A DNA stretch of 64,000 nt, taken from Deltaproteobacteria bacterium. Lineage in GTDB: Bacteria; Myxococcota; JACPTQ01. Positions 45,060 through 51,994 of this stretch are shown piece after piece (the first letter of the stretch is position 1; the number at the start of each line of letters is the position of its first letter). The stretch spans positions 1 to 64,000 of the forward strand of contig JACPTQ010000043.1 in assembly GCA_016192705.1 (NCBI GenBank). Reading direction: 5' to 3'. The position numbers and the translations under genes were made by a program. The notes beneath the pieces were generated by a model. It was given only the letters and a program-made list of their open reading frames with translations, was not told the DNA's origin and did not search any database.

Positions 45060-46229
45060 CTACCAATGAATCGTCGACGCAACCGGCGCCGGCTGTTCCT
45101 CGACGGTGCCATCGCCGAGCTGACCGAACGAATTGTCGCCCCAACATTTGAGCTCACCGGTCACCATCGCGACGCAGGTGTGCGTTGGCCCCGCGGCAAC
45201 GAGTCGCGCGCCCGACGCGATTCCCACGACGTCAACAGGCGTCGTTCGATCGGTCTTTGTCCCGTCCCCGAGCTGACCAAACCGGTTTTCGCCCCAACAC
45301 TTAACCGCACCGGCCGTCGTGATGACGCAAACATGCCGTCGCCCCACCGAAAGCGCATTGACGCGCGCGCCGATCCCAACCACGTCAACGGGCGCCGACC
45401 GATTTTCGCGCGTGCCATCGCCGAGTTGCCCAAATCGGTTGTCGCCCCAGCATAGAACCCCTCCATCGACGTTCAAAAAACACGCCTGGCGACCGCCCAC
45501 CGCAACGCGCCGCGCGACTTCCGATGCGCCGACAACATCGACCGGCGCGAGGCTCTGCGTCGTCGACCCGTTGCCGAGCTGCCCCTCGACGTTTCGCCCC
45601 CAACATGCAACGCCGCGCGCTGATGTCACGACGCACGTGTGGTCGTCGCCGGCCGCGATGTCCGACGCGATCCACGAAAGCCCCGAAACCGATGTCGGCG
45701 TTGCAACGTTCGTCGTGTCGCCGTTGCCAAGCTGGCCCTCGCCATTTTTCCCCCAACAAAGGACGCCGCCCGAACCCCAGAGCGCGCACGAATGCGCCGC
45801 GCCGAGCGCAATTCTCCACGCCCCAGCCGTCTCTGGGAGCGCCATCGCCGGCGATTCGCGCATGGTCCACGTCCCATCGCCGACTTGCCCGGCTTCGTTC
45901 GACCCAAAACACGTGACCCCCGCGTCGTCGACAAGCGCGCAGGCGTGGTAATCGCCAAGCGCAAGCGCCCGCACACCCTCGCGGAGCGATGACGTATCGA
46001 CAAAGCGAAAAGTCGTCCCCGCGCTGCCATTCCACACGGGGACCGACTTCGTCCCGACGCAGGCCGCCTCGCCCGCGCGTGACACGACGCACGTGCGTCC
46101 CTTGCCAACGCTGAGCGCGAGCGGCACGCGCGACGCGGCACCGCCCGTTGGACCACTCCCCCCGCACGCGAGTGCGCTCGCCGCGAGTGCGATGCTCCTT
46201 ATCATCAGGCTTGGCGCGCGATACCCCAT
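45060..46229 (-). CDS. RCC1-repeat lipoprotein
   Basis: A 389-residue lipoprotein. A signal ending ALAC leads to seven RCC1-type repeats of about 48 residues, each with C-x-L/V then CWG-x-N and GQLGDG. This is the count needed for one seven-bladed RCC1 propeller. Each blade carries a Cys pair, so the propeller is probably disulfide-braced outside the cell. Bacterial RCC1 lipoproteins are common in myxobacteria and their function is unknown. ATGs at 46229 and 46205 are both possible starts. Confidence 0.87.
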   Translation of the reverse strand: MGYRAPSLMIRSIALAASALACGGSGPTGGAASRVPLALSVGKGRTCVVSRAGEAACVGTKSVPVWNGSAGTTFRFVDTSSLREGVRALALGDYHACALVDDAGVTCFGSNEAGQVGDGTWTMRESPAMALPETAGAWRIALGAAHSCALWGSGGVLCWGKNGEGQLGNGDTTNVATPTSVSGLSWIASDIAAGDDHTCVVTSARGVACWGRNVEGQLGNGSTTQSLAPVDVVGASEVARRVAVGGRQACFLNVDGGVLCWGDNRFGQLGDGTRENRSAPVDVVGIGARVNALSVGRRHVCVITTAGAVKCWGENRFGQLGDGTKTDRTTPVDVVGIASGARLVAAGPTHTCVAMVTGELKCWGDNSFGQLGDGTVEEQPAPVASTIHW

Positions 46230-46315
46230 AAGAACCGAGCATTATAGCTGATTCATGTCGATCGCTGAACCGATTTCTCAGCCGATGATGCCGAAGCCGA
46301 GTCGTGTCCTGAAAG

Positions 46316-47107
46316 TCAACGCCCCTTGAACTGCGGCGTGCGCTTCGACAGATAGGCGGTGAGCCCTTCCTTCGCGTCTTCACTCGTAAAAAGGCCCTGC
46401 TGCAACTCGCGCTCGATCGCAAGCGCCTCGCTGAACGGCACCTCCGCGCCCGACTGCACAGCGCGCTTGATGCGCCCAACCGCGCGAGCCGCTTTGTTCG
46501 GCGTCAGGAACTGCCGCGCGTACTCGTTCACCTTCGTGTCAAAGTTGTCGGAATCAAAGACGTGGTTGACGACGCCAAGTGTTACCGCTTCCTCGAATTC
46601 GAACGTGCGCCCCGTCACCATGAGCTCCATCGCGCGCGACTTACCGACGAGCCGCGCGAGGCGCTGCGTTCCGCCTGTGCCCGGCAACACCCCGAGCTGT
46701 ACCTCCGGGAGGCCGATCTTCCCGGCGCCGCGACGCGCGAGCCGAATGTCGCACGCCATCGCGATTTCGAGGCCGCCGCCCACCGTGTGGCCGTTCAGTG
46801 CGGCGATCGTCAGCTTCGGCGTTTGCTCGAGCCGGCAAAGTGTCTCGTTCGCGTGCAGGCAGAAGTAATACTTAAACTCGGGCGTGACGTCGGCGAGCAT
46901 CCGAATGTTTGCGCCCGCGCAGAAAAACTTGTCGCCCGCGCCCCGCAAGACGAGCACCTGAACCGCGGCGTCCATGCGCGCCTGCAAAACGGCGTCGTCG
47001 AGATCGCGCATCATCTCATAAGTGTACGTATTCGCCGGCGGGTCGCAGAGCTCGAGGTACGCGATGCCGCGATCGACGCGATAATTGACGAGTTTGTTTT
47101 CAGCCAT
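46316..47107 (-). CDS. enoyl-CoA hydratase/isomerase
   Basis: A 263-residue crotonase-family enzyme, hydrating trans-2-enoyl-CoA in fatty-acid or amino-acid breakdown. GAGDKFFCAGANI forms the oxyanion loop. GHTVGGGLEIAMACDIRLA carries the first catalytic Glu, and GLPEVQLGVLPGTGGTQRL carries the second with the usual PGTGGTQ phrase. Length fits. AGGAGG lies eight bases before the ATG. It stands alone between an RCC1 gene and the HEAT/sigma pair. Confidence 0.92.
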   Translation of the reverse strand: MAENKLVNYRVDRGIAYLELCDPPANTYTYEMMRDLDDAVLQARMDAAVQVLVLRGAGDKFFCAGANIRMLADVTPEFKYYFCLHANETLCRLEQTPKLTIAALNGHTVGGGLEIAMACDIRLARRGAGKIGLPEVQLGVLPGTGGTQRLARLVGKSRAMELMVTGRTFEFEEAVTLGVVNHVFDSDNFDTKVNEYARQFLTPNKAARAVGRIKRAVQSGAEVPFSEALAIERELQQGLFTSEDAKEGLTAYLSKRTPQFKGR

Positions 47108-47174
47108 GGGTCGCCTCCTTTGTGTCGCCTAGAGAATATGGAGGTTACGACTCTAAATCGTTACGCGTCAAGGC

Positions 47175-48005
47175 TTAACGCGTTGGCCACATCGCGCTGG
47201 CGAGTGCGCTTTCGCCGATTTCGCGCAGGCGCCGGTGGCTGTCGCGAAGGGCGAGGGCAGCGGCACGATCGCGCGGGCCGTCTCGCAAAAGCAGATTGAG
47301 CGCCGACTCACGCACGCGCCAGTCGGGATCGCGTTCAAGCCGACCTTCGAGGGCGAATCGCGTCGCCGGGCCGATTTCACGAAGCGCCGAGACCGCCGAG
47401 AGCGCGGCGAAACGGAGCGCGATATGCGGGTCGGTCATGGCCTCGGCGAGCACCCAATCCACTGTGGCACGCGGGTGGTCGAGATAGGCAGCGAGAGCCA
47501 GTTCGCGCGCGCGCCAGTTGGGGTCCGTCAGCGCGGCACGCGCAAGCGCGAGCTCGGCCTCGGCCGATTTCCCCTCGTCGGTTCGCCGCAAATGCGCGAT
47601 CGCCGCGCGGCGCGTACGCGAATCGTTGGACGCGACCACGGCCTCGACGACCGCGGACGGTGCGGCGACGGGGTCCGCCGCCGCGTGGGACTCCGGCGCT
47701 GCCGCACTCGGCATTGCGATCGGCTCCGCGTTTTGCGTGCGCACTTTGGTCGGACTTCCTGAAAACCAACCTAGACCCACGACTCCGACGATCGCCGCCG
47801 CAGCGCATGCGGCGACAAGTCCCATCGTAAGCCCGCGCAGGTGACGTCGGCGCGACCGCGCGCGCACCGCGGCTGCGCCCACCGCGAACGCGACGATGCG
47901 ATCTTCAAGACCCGCTGGGATTGCCGCGTCAGCCTCACTTTTTGCCGCAACGAACTGCAGCAACGAAGCGAGGCGATCCTCTCGAATGCGCACCGCGTTC
48001 AGCAT
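47175..48005 (-). CDS. membrane HEAT-repeat protein coupled to a sigma factor
   Basis: A 276-residue protein. Some 55 cytoplasmic residues (VRIREDRLASLLQFV) and a basic stretch precede one transmembrane helix at about 60-82. A low-complexity Ala/Pro segment and then four or five HEAT-like helical repeats follow on the periplasmic side (NWRARELALAAYLDHP, DWRVRESALNLLLRDG). Its start lies inside the last codons of the sigma gene. That position and topology suggest an anti-sigma factor of unusual type, although no zinc motif or ASD signature is visible. This role is inference. Confidence 0.72.
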   Translation of the reverse strand: MLNAVRIREDRLASLLQFVAAKSEADAAIPAGLEDRIVAFAVGAAAVRARSRRRHLRGLTMGLVAACAAAAIVGVVGLGWFSGSPTKVRTQNAEPIAMPSAAAPESHAAADPVAAPSAVVEAVVASNDSRTRRAAIAHLRRTDEGKSAEAELALARAALTDPNWRARELALAAYLDHPRATVDWVLAEAMTDPHIALRFAALSAVSALREIGPATRFALEGRLERDPDWRVRESALNLLLRDGPRDRAAALALRDSHRRLREIGESALASAMWPTR

Positions 48006-48712
48006 TTTCGCACCGCCCGGAGAAGCGGAATGACCGGCGTCGCCTGCTCGTCGGGTCGAGACGTCGAAGCAGCGGCCATCGCCGCGTCCCGCGCGAGCAG
48101 CTGCCCAAGCGCACCGCGTGCGCGATAAAGGAGCGCCGCGACCGCGTCAGGCTTGAGCCCGAGCGTCGTCACAAGCGCGTCGATCGACTCGCCGTGAAGA
48201 TACGCGCGCGTCAGCACATCACGATGCCTTGGCTTCAATCGGTCGAGCGCACGCCGCAAATACGCCGCGAGCTGTTCGTCGCCTGCGCGCTCAAGCAGCC
48301 GTTCAAACGACGCGTTCTCGTCAACGAGATGGGCGAGCACCGCCTGTCCGAGCCGCGCCTCGCCGCGCGCCCGGTCGCGCACCCGGCGCCGCAGATGGTC
48401 ACACACCTTGTTCGACGCGATATGCAAAATCCAGCTTCGAAGCGCCGCGCCCGCCCTCACCGCGTGCAGCCCCTCAACAACAGCGAGCGCAACTTCCTGC
48501 AAAATATCCTCAAGCGCCGCCGCCTCTCCAGGAATCCGCGCCCGCACGTGCCGTAAAACATCCGAAAAAAAAAGGCGAATCGCCGCCCCGGCCGCGGCCC
48601 GCCGTTCAGCCTCGCCCCCCTCGCGCGCGAGTCTTACGATTTCGTCTGCAGCTCGCTCCGTGTCACCGACTTCCGAAATCACGCTCTGCGTCGACACACC
48701 TCTCTTACCCAT
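47999..48712 (-). CDS. ECF-like sigma-70 family factor
   Basis: A 237-residue sigma factor. Region 2 reads EDILQEVALAVVEGLHAVRAG then SWILHIASNKVCDHLRRR. Region 4 reads LDRLKPRHRDVLTRAYLHGESIDALV then GLKPDAVAALLYRARGAL. It recruits RNA polymerase to a small regulon. The downstream membrane HEAT protein overlaps by seven bases and is its probable regulator. A 27-bp palindrome lies just upstream of its start, in the gap shared with the LysM gene. Confidence 0.9.
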   Translation of the reverse strand: MGKRGVSTQSVISEVGDTERAADEIVRLAREGGEAERRAAAGAAIRLFFSDVLRHVRARIPGEAAALEDILQEVALAVVEGLHAVRAGAALRSWILHIASNKVCDHLRRRVRDRARGEARLGQAVLAHLVDENASFERLLERAGDEQLAAYLRRALDRLKPRHRDVLTRAYLHGESIDALVTTLGLKPDAVAALLYRARGALGQLLARDAAMAAASTSRPDEQATPVIPLLRAVRKC

Positions 48713-48739
48713 CGATCATAGTCGTGGCTCGCCCCGTGC

Positions 48740-48766
48740 GATGACGATTTTGGCGAAAACGTCATC
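48740..48766. promoter_or_regulatory. 27-bp palindrome between sigma and LysM genes
   Basis: Perfect outer arms GATGACG and CGTCATC enclose a partly symmetric centre with TTT and AAA blocks. It lies in the 108-bp divergent gap between the sigma gene (start 48712) and the LysM gene (start 48821), where it could be an operator for both. It could also form a stable hairpin in either transcript. Confidence 0.5.
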
Positions 48767-48820
48767 CGCCGCCTTGACTTCCGACGAGTATCTGTAACGC
48801 GGTGAAAGGAGTCGATTCTC

Positions 48821-49261
48821 ATGTTCCTTGGTTTTGCAATCTCGCTGTCTATGTTGGGCGCAGGCGTATCGCCTCACACCATCGAGGTTCGCGCGGGCGA
48901 ATCGATGGGGCTTTATGCACGCTGGGCGAAGCTCGACATGCATTCGCTTTACGCGCGCACATCGCTGCGATGGAACGAACGCCTTCGCGTCGCGAGAAAA
49001 CTGCCGCTTCGTTTGAGCGCCGATGAAAAGGCGCGGTTCGAAACGGCGCGCGAGGCGTATCACAAAGAGCGGGAATCGGTTCATCTCGCGGGCGGAAGCC
49101 GCGACCACACGGTTCGCGCGGGCGACAACCCGTGGCGAATCGCGCGACGGCTCGCGGTCCCATTGGGCGCGATCGAGCAACTCAACCCGGGGAAAGACTG
49201 GCGCCGCCTCAAGATCGGCGACATCATCAAAGTGCCGGCGTCGCGCATCAGTCGGCGTTGA
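48821..49261 (+). CDS. exported LysM-domain protein
   Basis: A 146-residue protein with a short hydrophobic signal (MFLGFAISLSMLGAG). A first, degenerate LysM-like segment (IEVRAGESMGLYARWA) follows, and a clear C-terminal LysM domain runs from about 96: HTVRAGDNPWRIARRLAVPLGAIEQLNPGKDWRRLKIGDIIKVP. LysM binds peptidoglycan glycan strands. No catalytic domain is present. AAGGAG lies ten bases before the ATG. It is divergent from the sigma factor gene and may belong to its regulon. Confidence 0.88.
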   Translation: MFLGFAISLSMLGAGVSPHTIEVRAGESMGLYARWAKLDMHSLYARTSLRWNERLRVARKLPLRLSADEKARFETAREAYHKERESVHLAGGSRDHTVRAGDNPWRIARRLAVPLGAIEQLNPGKDWRRLKIGDIIKVPASRISRR

Positions 49262-49293
49262 CGCCGATTCCGCGGAAGCGCTACCTTCCGCGC

Positions 49294-49860
49294 ATGGAAC
49301 CTTTCGATCCAGCCAAAGCACGCGCACGGCTCCACGAGCTTTTCGCAACGCGCGCTGTCAAATGGGGGAAGTTCACGCTGGCGTCCGGGCGCGAAAGCGA
49401 TTTTTACATCGACAGCAAGGAGGTTTCGCTGACGGGCGAGGGGCTTTGGCTTATCGGGAATTTGGTCGTCGATCGCATCCGGCCAATCGTCGTTGGTGTT
49501 GGCGGCTTGACGCTTGGCGCGGATCCCATCGCGTGCTCGGCGGCGCTCGTCGCGCACAGCCGTGGACGCACCCTCGCGGCGTTCATCGTGCGCAAGGAAG
49601 CCAAAGGGCACGGCACAACGAAGGTCGTCGAGGGGCTCGGCGCGCTCCCGAAGGGGAGCCGCGTCACGATCGTTGAGGACGTCATCACAACGGGCGGCTC
49701 GGCGCTGGTCGCGGTGAATCGTGCGAATGAATCGGGGCTGCACGTCGAGCAAGTCGTTGGGCTCGTCGACCGCGAGGAGGGTGGGCGAGCGGAGATCGAA
49801 AAGCGCGGTATCGGCGTCGAGGCGATTTTTAAGCGCAGCGATTTTTCGAGGGGGGCTTGA
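49294..49860 (+). CDS. pyrE: orotate phosphoribosyltransferase
   Basis: A 188-residue type I phosphoribosyltransferase making orotidine 5'-phosphate from orotate and PRPP. GKFTLASGRESDFYIDSK is typical of PyrE, and the PRPP loop VTIVEDVITTGGSA carries the acidic pair. The start is 49294, behind a GC-rich leader; the open frame extends back to 49132 but overlaps the LysM gene. The stop overlaps the TTG start of the lipoprotein gene as TTGA. Confidence 0.93.
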   Translation: MEPFDPAKARARLHELFATRAVKWGKFTLASGRESDFYIDSKEVSLTGEGLWLIGNLVVDRIRPIVVGVGGLTLGADPIACSAALVAHSRGRTLAAFIVRKEAKGHGTTKVVEGLGALPKGSRVTIVEDVITTGGSALVAVNRANESGLHVEQVVGLVDREEGGRAEIEKRGIGVEAIFKRSDFSRGA

Positions 49861-50456
49861 GACGACGCACGGCGGTCGCGTTTCTTGCGGGCGCGGTCGC
49901 TTGCGCCTCGCAGCGCGTCGATTTCGCGGCGCCCGATCGTGCAACGGAGACCGATTCGTACGACGCGGTCTTGCGACGCTGGACACGCGACGCAAAGCTT
50001 TACGTCGGCTTTGACGCGCAGCTCTCCTTGCGCGCGACGCTCAAGACTTGGGATTTTCAACAGGCGATGGTCCGCCGCTACGCCGACCGTTACAAGTTGA
50101 CAGACGCCGAGCGCCAAGCCCTCCACGAAAAAGAACGGGCGCGCACGCGGGAGTACTTCGACTTTATCGTCGTCGTGCACACACCTGAACTGCGTCGTAA
50201 CGATCTCGATTCGAAGACGAGCGCCTGGCGCGTCAGGCTCAAGGTGAACGGCGCCGAGTCCCTCGCGGAGCCGGTCCGCTTGGTCTCGGCCGGGCGAGAC
50301 CCCGTGGTCGAGGCCTTTTTTCCGCTGCACTCGGCGTTCTCAAAAACGTACGTCGCTTCGTTTCGACGGCCGCACGGCGAGGTGCGCGACGTTGCGCTCA
50401 CGATCGCGGGCCCCGAAGGGAACGCGACGGTTTCGTGGTCAAGCGCCGCGAACTAA
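49857..50456 (+). CDS. predicted lipoprotein with TTG start
   Basis: A 199-residue protein opening with TTG inside the pyrE stop (TTGA). The short signal ends in AVAC. The mature part has amphipathic helices (LRATLKTWDFQQAMVRRYADRY) followed by a beta region. I know no family. The coupling to pyrE suggests co-expression rather than a shared pathway. Its 3' end overlaps convergent birA by 18 bp, which is unusual but consistent with both frames. Confidence 0.72.
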   Translation: MRRRTAVAFLAGAVACASQRVDFAAPDRATETDSYDAVLRRWTRDAKLYVGFDAQLSLRATLKTWDFQQAMVRRYADRYKLTDAERQALHEKERARTREYFDFIVVVHTPELRRNDLDSKTSAWRVRLKVNGAESLAEPVRLVSAGRDPVVEAFFPLHSAFSKTYVASFRRPHGEVRDVALTIAGPEGNATVSWSSAAN

Positions 50457-51158
50457 GTCACCGGCCGAAAGTGTTTCACATGCACCGTCGTCGCGCTCGA
50501 GGATGAGCGCGCCCGAGTGGTCATAGCCGGCGATCCGGCCCACAACCACGCGGTCTCCCGCGTGTACGGTCACGCGTTCGCCGACGGGAAGGGAGCCGGC
50601 GCACCATTCGTCGTAGGGATCTGCGACGTCGAGTGCCCGTTCCCACGCGGACATGAGTTGGGCGCGAACGTCGTCGAGTGCGAGCGCGCGCCCGATTTCG
50701 ATTGCGAGAGATGACGCGACACCCTTGAGATCGGTGGGAATATCAAGCCAGTTCACGTTCAAGCCAACGCCGACGACAACCCACTCGACGCGGCCGCCTG
50801 CGACGCTCGACTCCGCGAGGATGCCCGCGAGTTTTCGGCCGCCCACAACGACGTCGTTCGGCCACTTGATGCGCGCGTTCGCGACTCCTGCTCCGCGCAC
50901 GGTCTCGAGCGCAGCGATGGCGGTCGCCATCATGGGGCGATGCGCTAAGTCCGGCGACAGCGCTTCTCGAACGAGGAGCGACGCGTAAAGGTTCACGCCA
51001 CGCGGCGATTCCCAAACGCGACCCCCGCGCCCACGCCCGGCCGTTTGCGCGCCCGCGACAACAACGAGGCCGCCCGCGTCACCCGCACGCGCTCGCGCAA
51101 TCGCAACGTCTTGCGTCGACGTCGTTTCATCGAGCTCGACGATTTCGCGAATCCTCAT
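50439..51158 (-). CDS. birA: biotin protein ligase (no DNA-binding domain)
   Basis: A 239-residue ligase attaching biotin to acetyl-CoA carboxylase and other acceptors. The biotinyl-AMP loop is TAGRGRGGRVWESP, and KWPNDVVVGGRKLAGIL completes the active site; a small C-terminal SH3-like part follows. It lacks the N-terminal helix-turn-helix of E. coli BirA, so it is not expected to repress genes. It is the last gene of the RR-valS-nadC-birA run, overlapping nadC as ATGA. It complements bioB at 20738. Confidence 0.93.
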   Translation of the reverse strand: MRIREIVELDETTSTQDVAIARARAGDAGGLVVVAGAQTAGRGRGGRVWESPRGVNLYASLLVREALSPDLAHRPMMATAIAALETVRGAGVANARIKWPNDVVVGGRKLAGILAESSVAGGRVEWVVVGVGLNVNWLDIPTDLKGVASSLAIEIGRALALDDVRAQLMSAWERALDVADPYDEWCAGSLPVGERVTVHAGDRVVVGRIAGYDHSGALILERDDGACETLSAGDLVRGA

Positions 51159-51994
51159 GCGGGCGCGAGCTCAAGCGATAGATTCGCCGCCGGCGCCGAG
51201 TGCGTGAGCGCGCCAATCGAAATCCGATCGACCCCCGTTTTTGCAATCGCGCGAATGGTCGCGAGCGTCACGCCACCCGACGCCTCGAGCGGCACACGGC
51301 CACCGAATTCGCGCACCACCTTGCGCATCGCGGCCGGCGACATGTTGTCGAGCAAAAGCGCGTCAGCGCCAGCGCCCATCGCAACCCGCGCTTCGTCAAG
51401 CGACGTGACCTCGCACTGAACCCAAAGCCCGCGCCGCGCCATTCTCCGCGCACGCGTAACCGCCTCTAAAACGGACCCCGCGAGCGCGACATGATTGTCT
51501 TTGATGAGAATTGCCTCCGCGAGCGTCGCACGGTGATTCGCGCCGCCACCCGTCGCAACCGCGTCCTTTTCGAGTGCGCGCAAGAGCGGCGTCGTCTTCC
51601 GTGTATCGAGAATTTTTGCGTTCGTCCCCTTCGGGAGCGCCTCAACGAACTCGCGCGTCAACGTCGCGATTCCAGAAAGGCGCATCAAAAAATTCACCGC
51701 AACGCGCTCCGCCGAAAGCAGTGCCCGTGCGCGCCCAAATACCGTCGCAACCGTGGTTCCCGGTTCAATCCTCGCTCCTTCGCCGACCAGCCACACGACC
51801 CGCGCCTTCGCGTCCATCACGCGAAACGCCGCCGCCGCCGCCGCCGTTCCCGCTAAAACAAGCGGCGACTTCGCGAGAATGACGCCTTTCGCGCGCGCCG
51901 ACGCCGGAATCGTCGTGCTCGACGTCACATCGTCCCATGCGCGATCCTCGCGCAAAGCCGCGCGCACCAACCTGACCAAGTCTTGGTGTTTCAT
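51155..51994 (-). CDS. nadC: quinolinate phosphoribosyltransferase
   Basis: A 279-residue enzyme of NAD synthesis that turns quinolinate and PRPP into nicotinate mononucleotide and CO2. Motifs include DVTSS near the start, ERVAVNFLMRLSGIATLT, ILDTRKTTPLLRALEK, GGGANHR and ILIKDNH. Length is usual. Its ATG overlaps the valS stop (ATGA), and its own stop overlaps birA. No nadA or nadB is present in the window. Confidence 0.94.
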   Translation of the reverse strand: MKHQDLVRLVRAALREDRAWDDVTSSTTIPASARAKGVILAKSPLVLAGTAAAAAAFRVMDAKARVVWLVGEGARIEPGTTVATVFGRARALLSAERVAVNFLMRLSGIATLTREFVEALPKGTNAKILDTRKTTPLLRALEKDAVATGGGANHRATLAEAILIKDNHVALAGSVLEAVTRARRMARRGLWVQCEVTSLDEARVAMGAGADALLLDNMSPAAMRKVVREFGGRVPLEASGGVTLATIRAIAKTGVDRISIGALTHSAPAANLSLELAPA

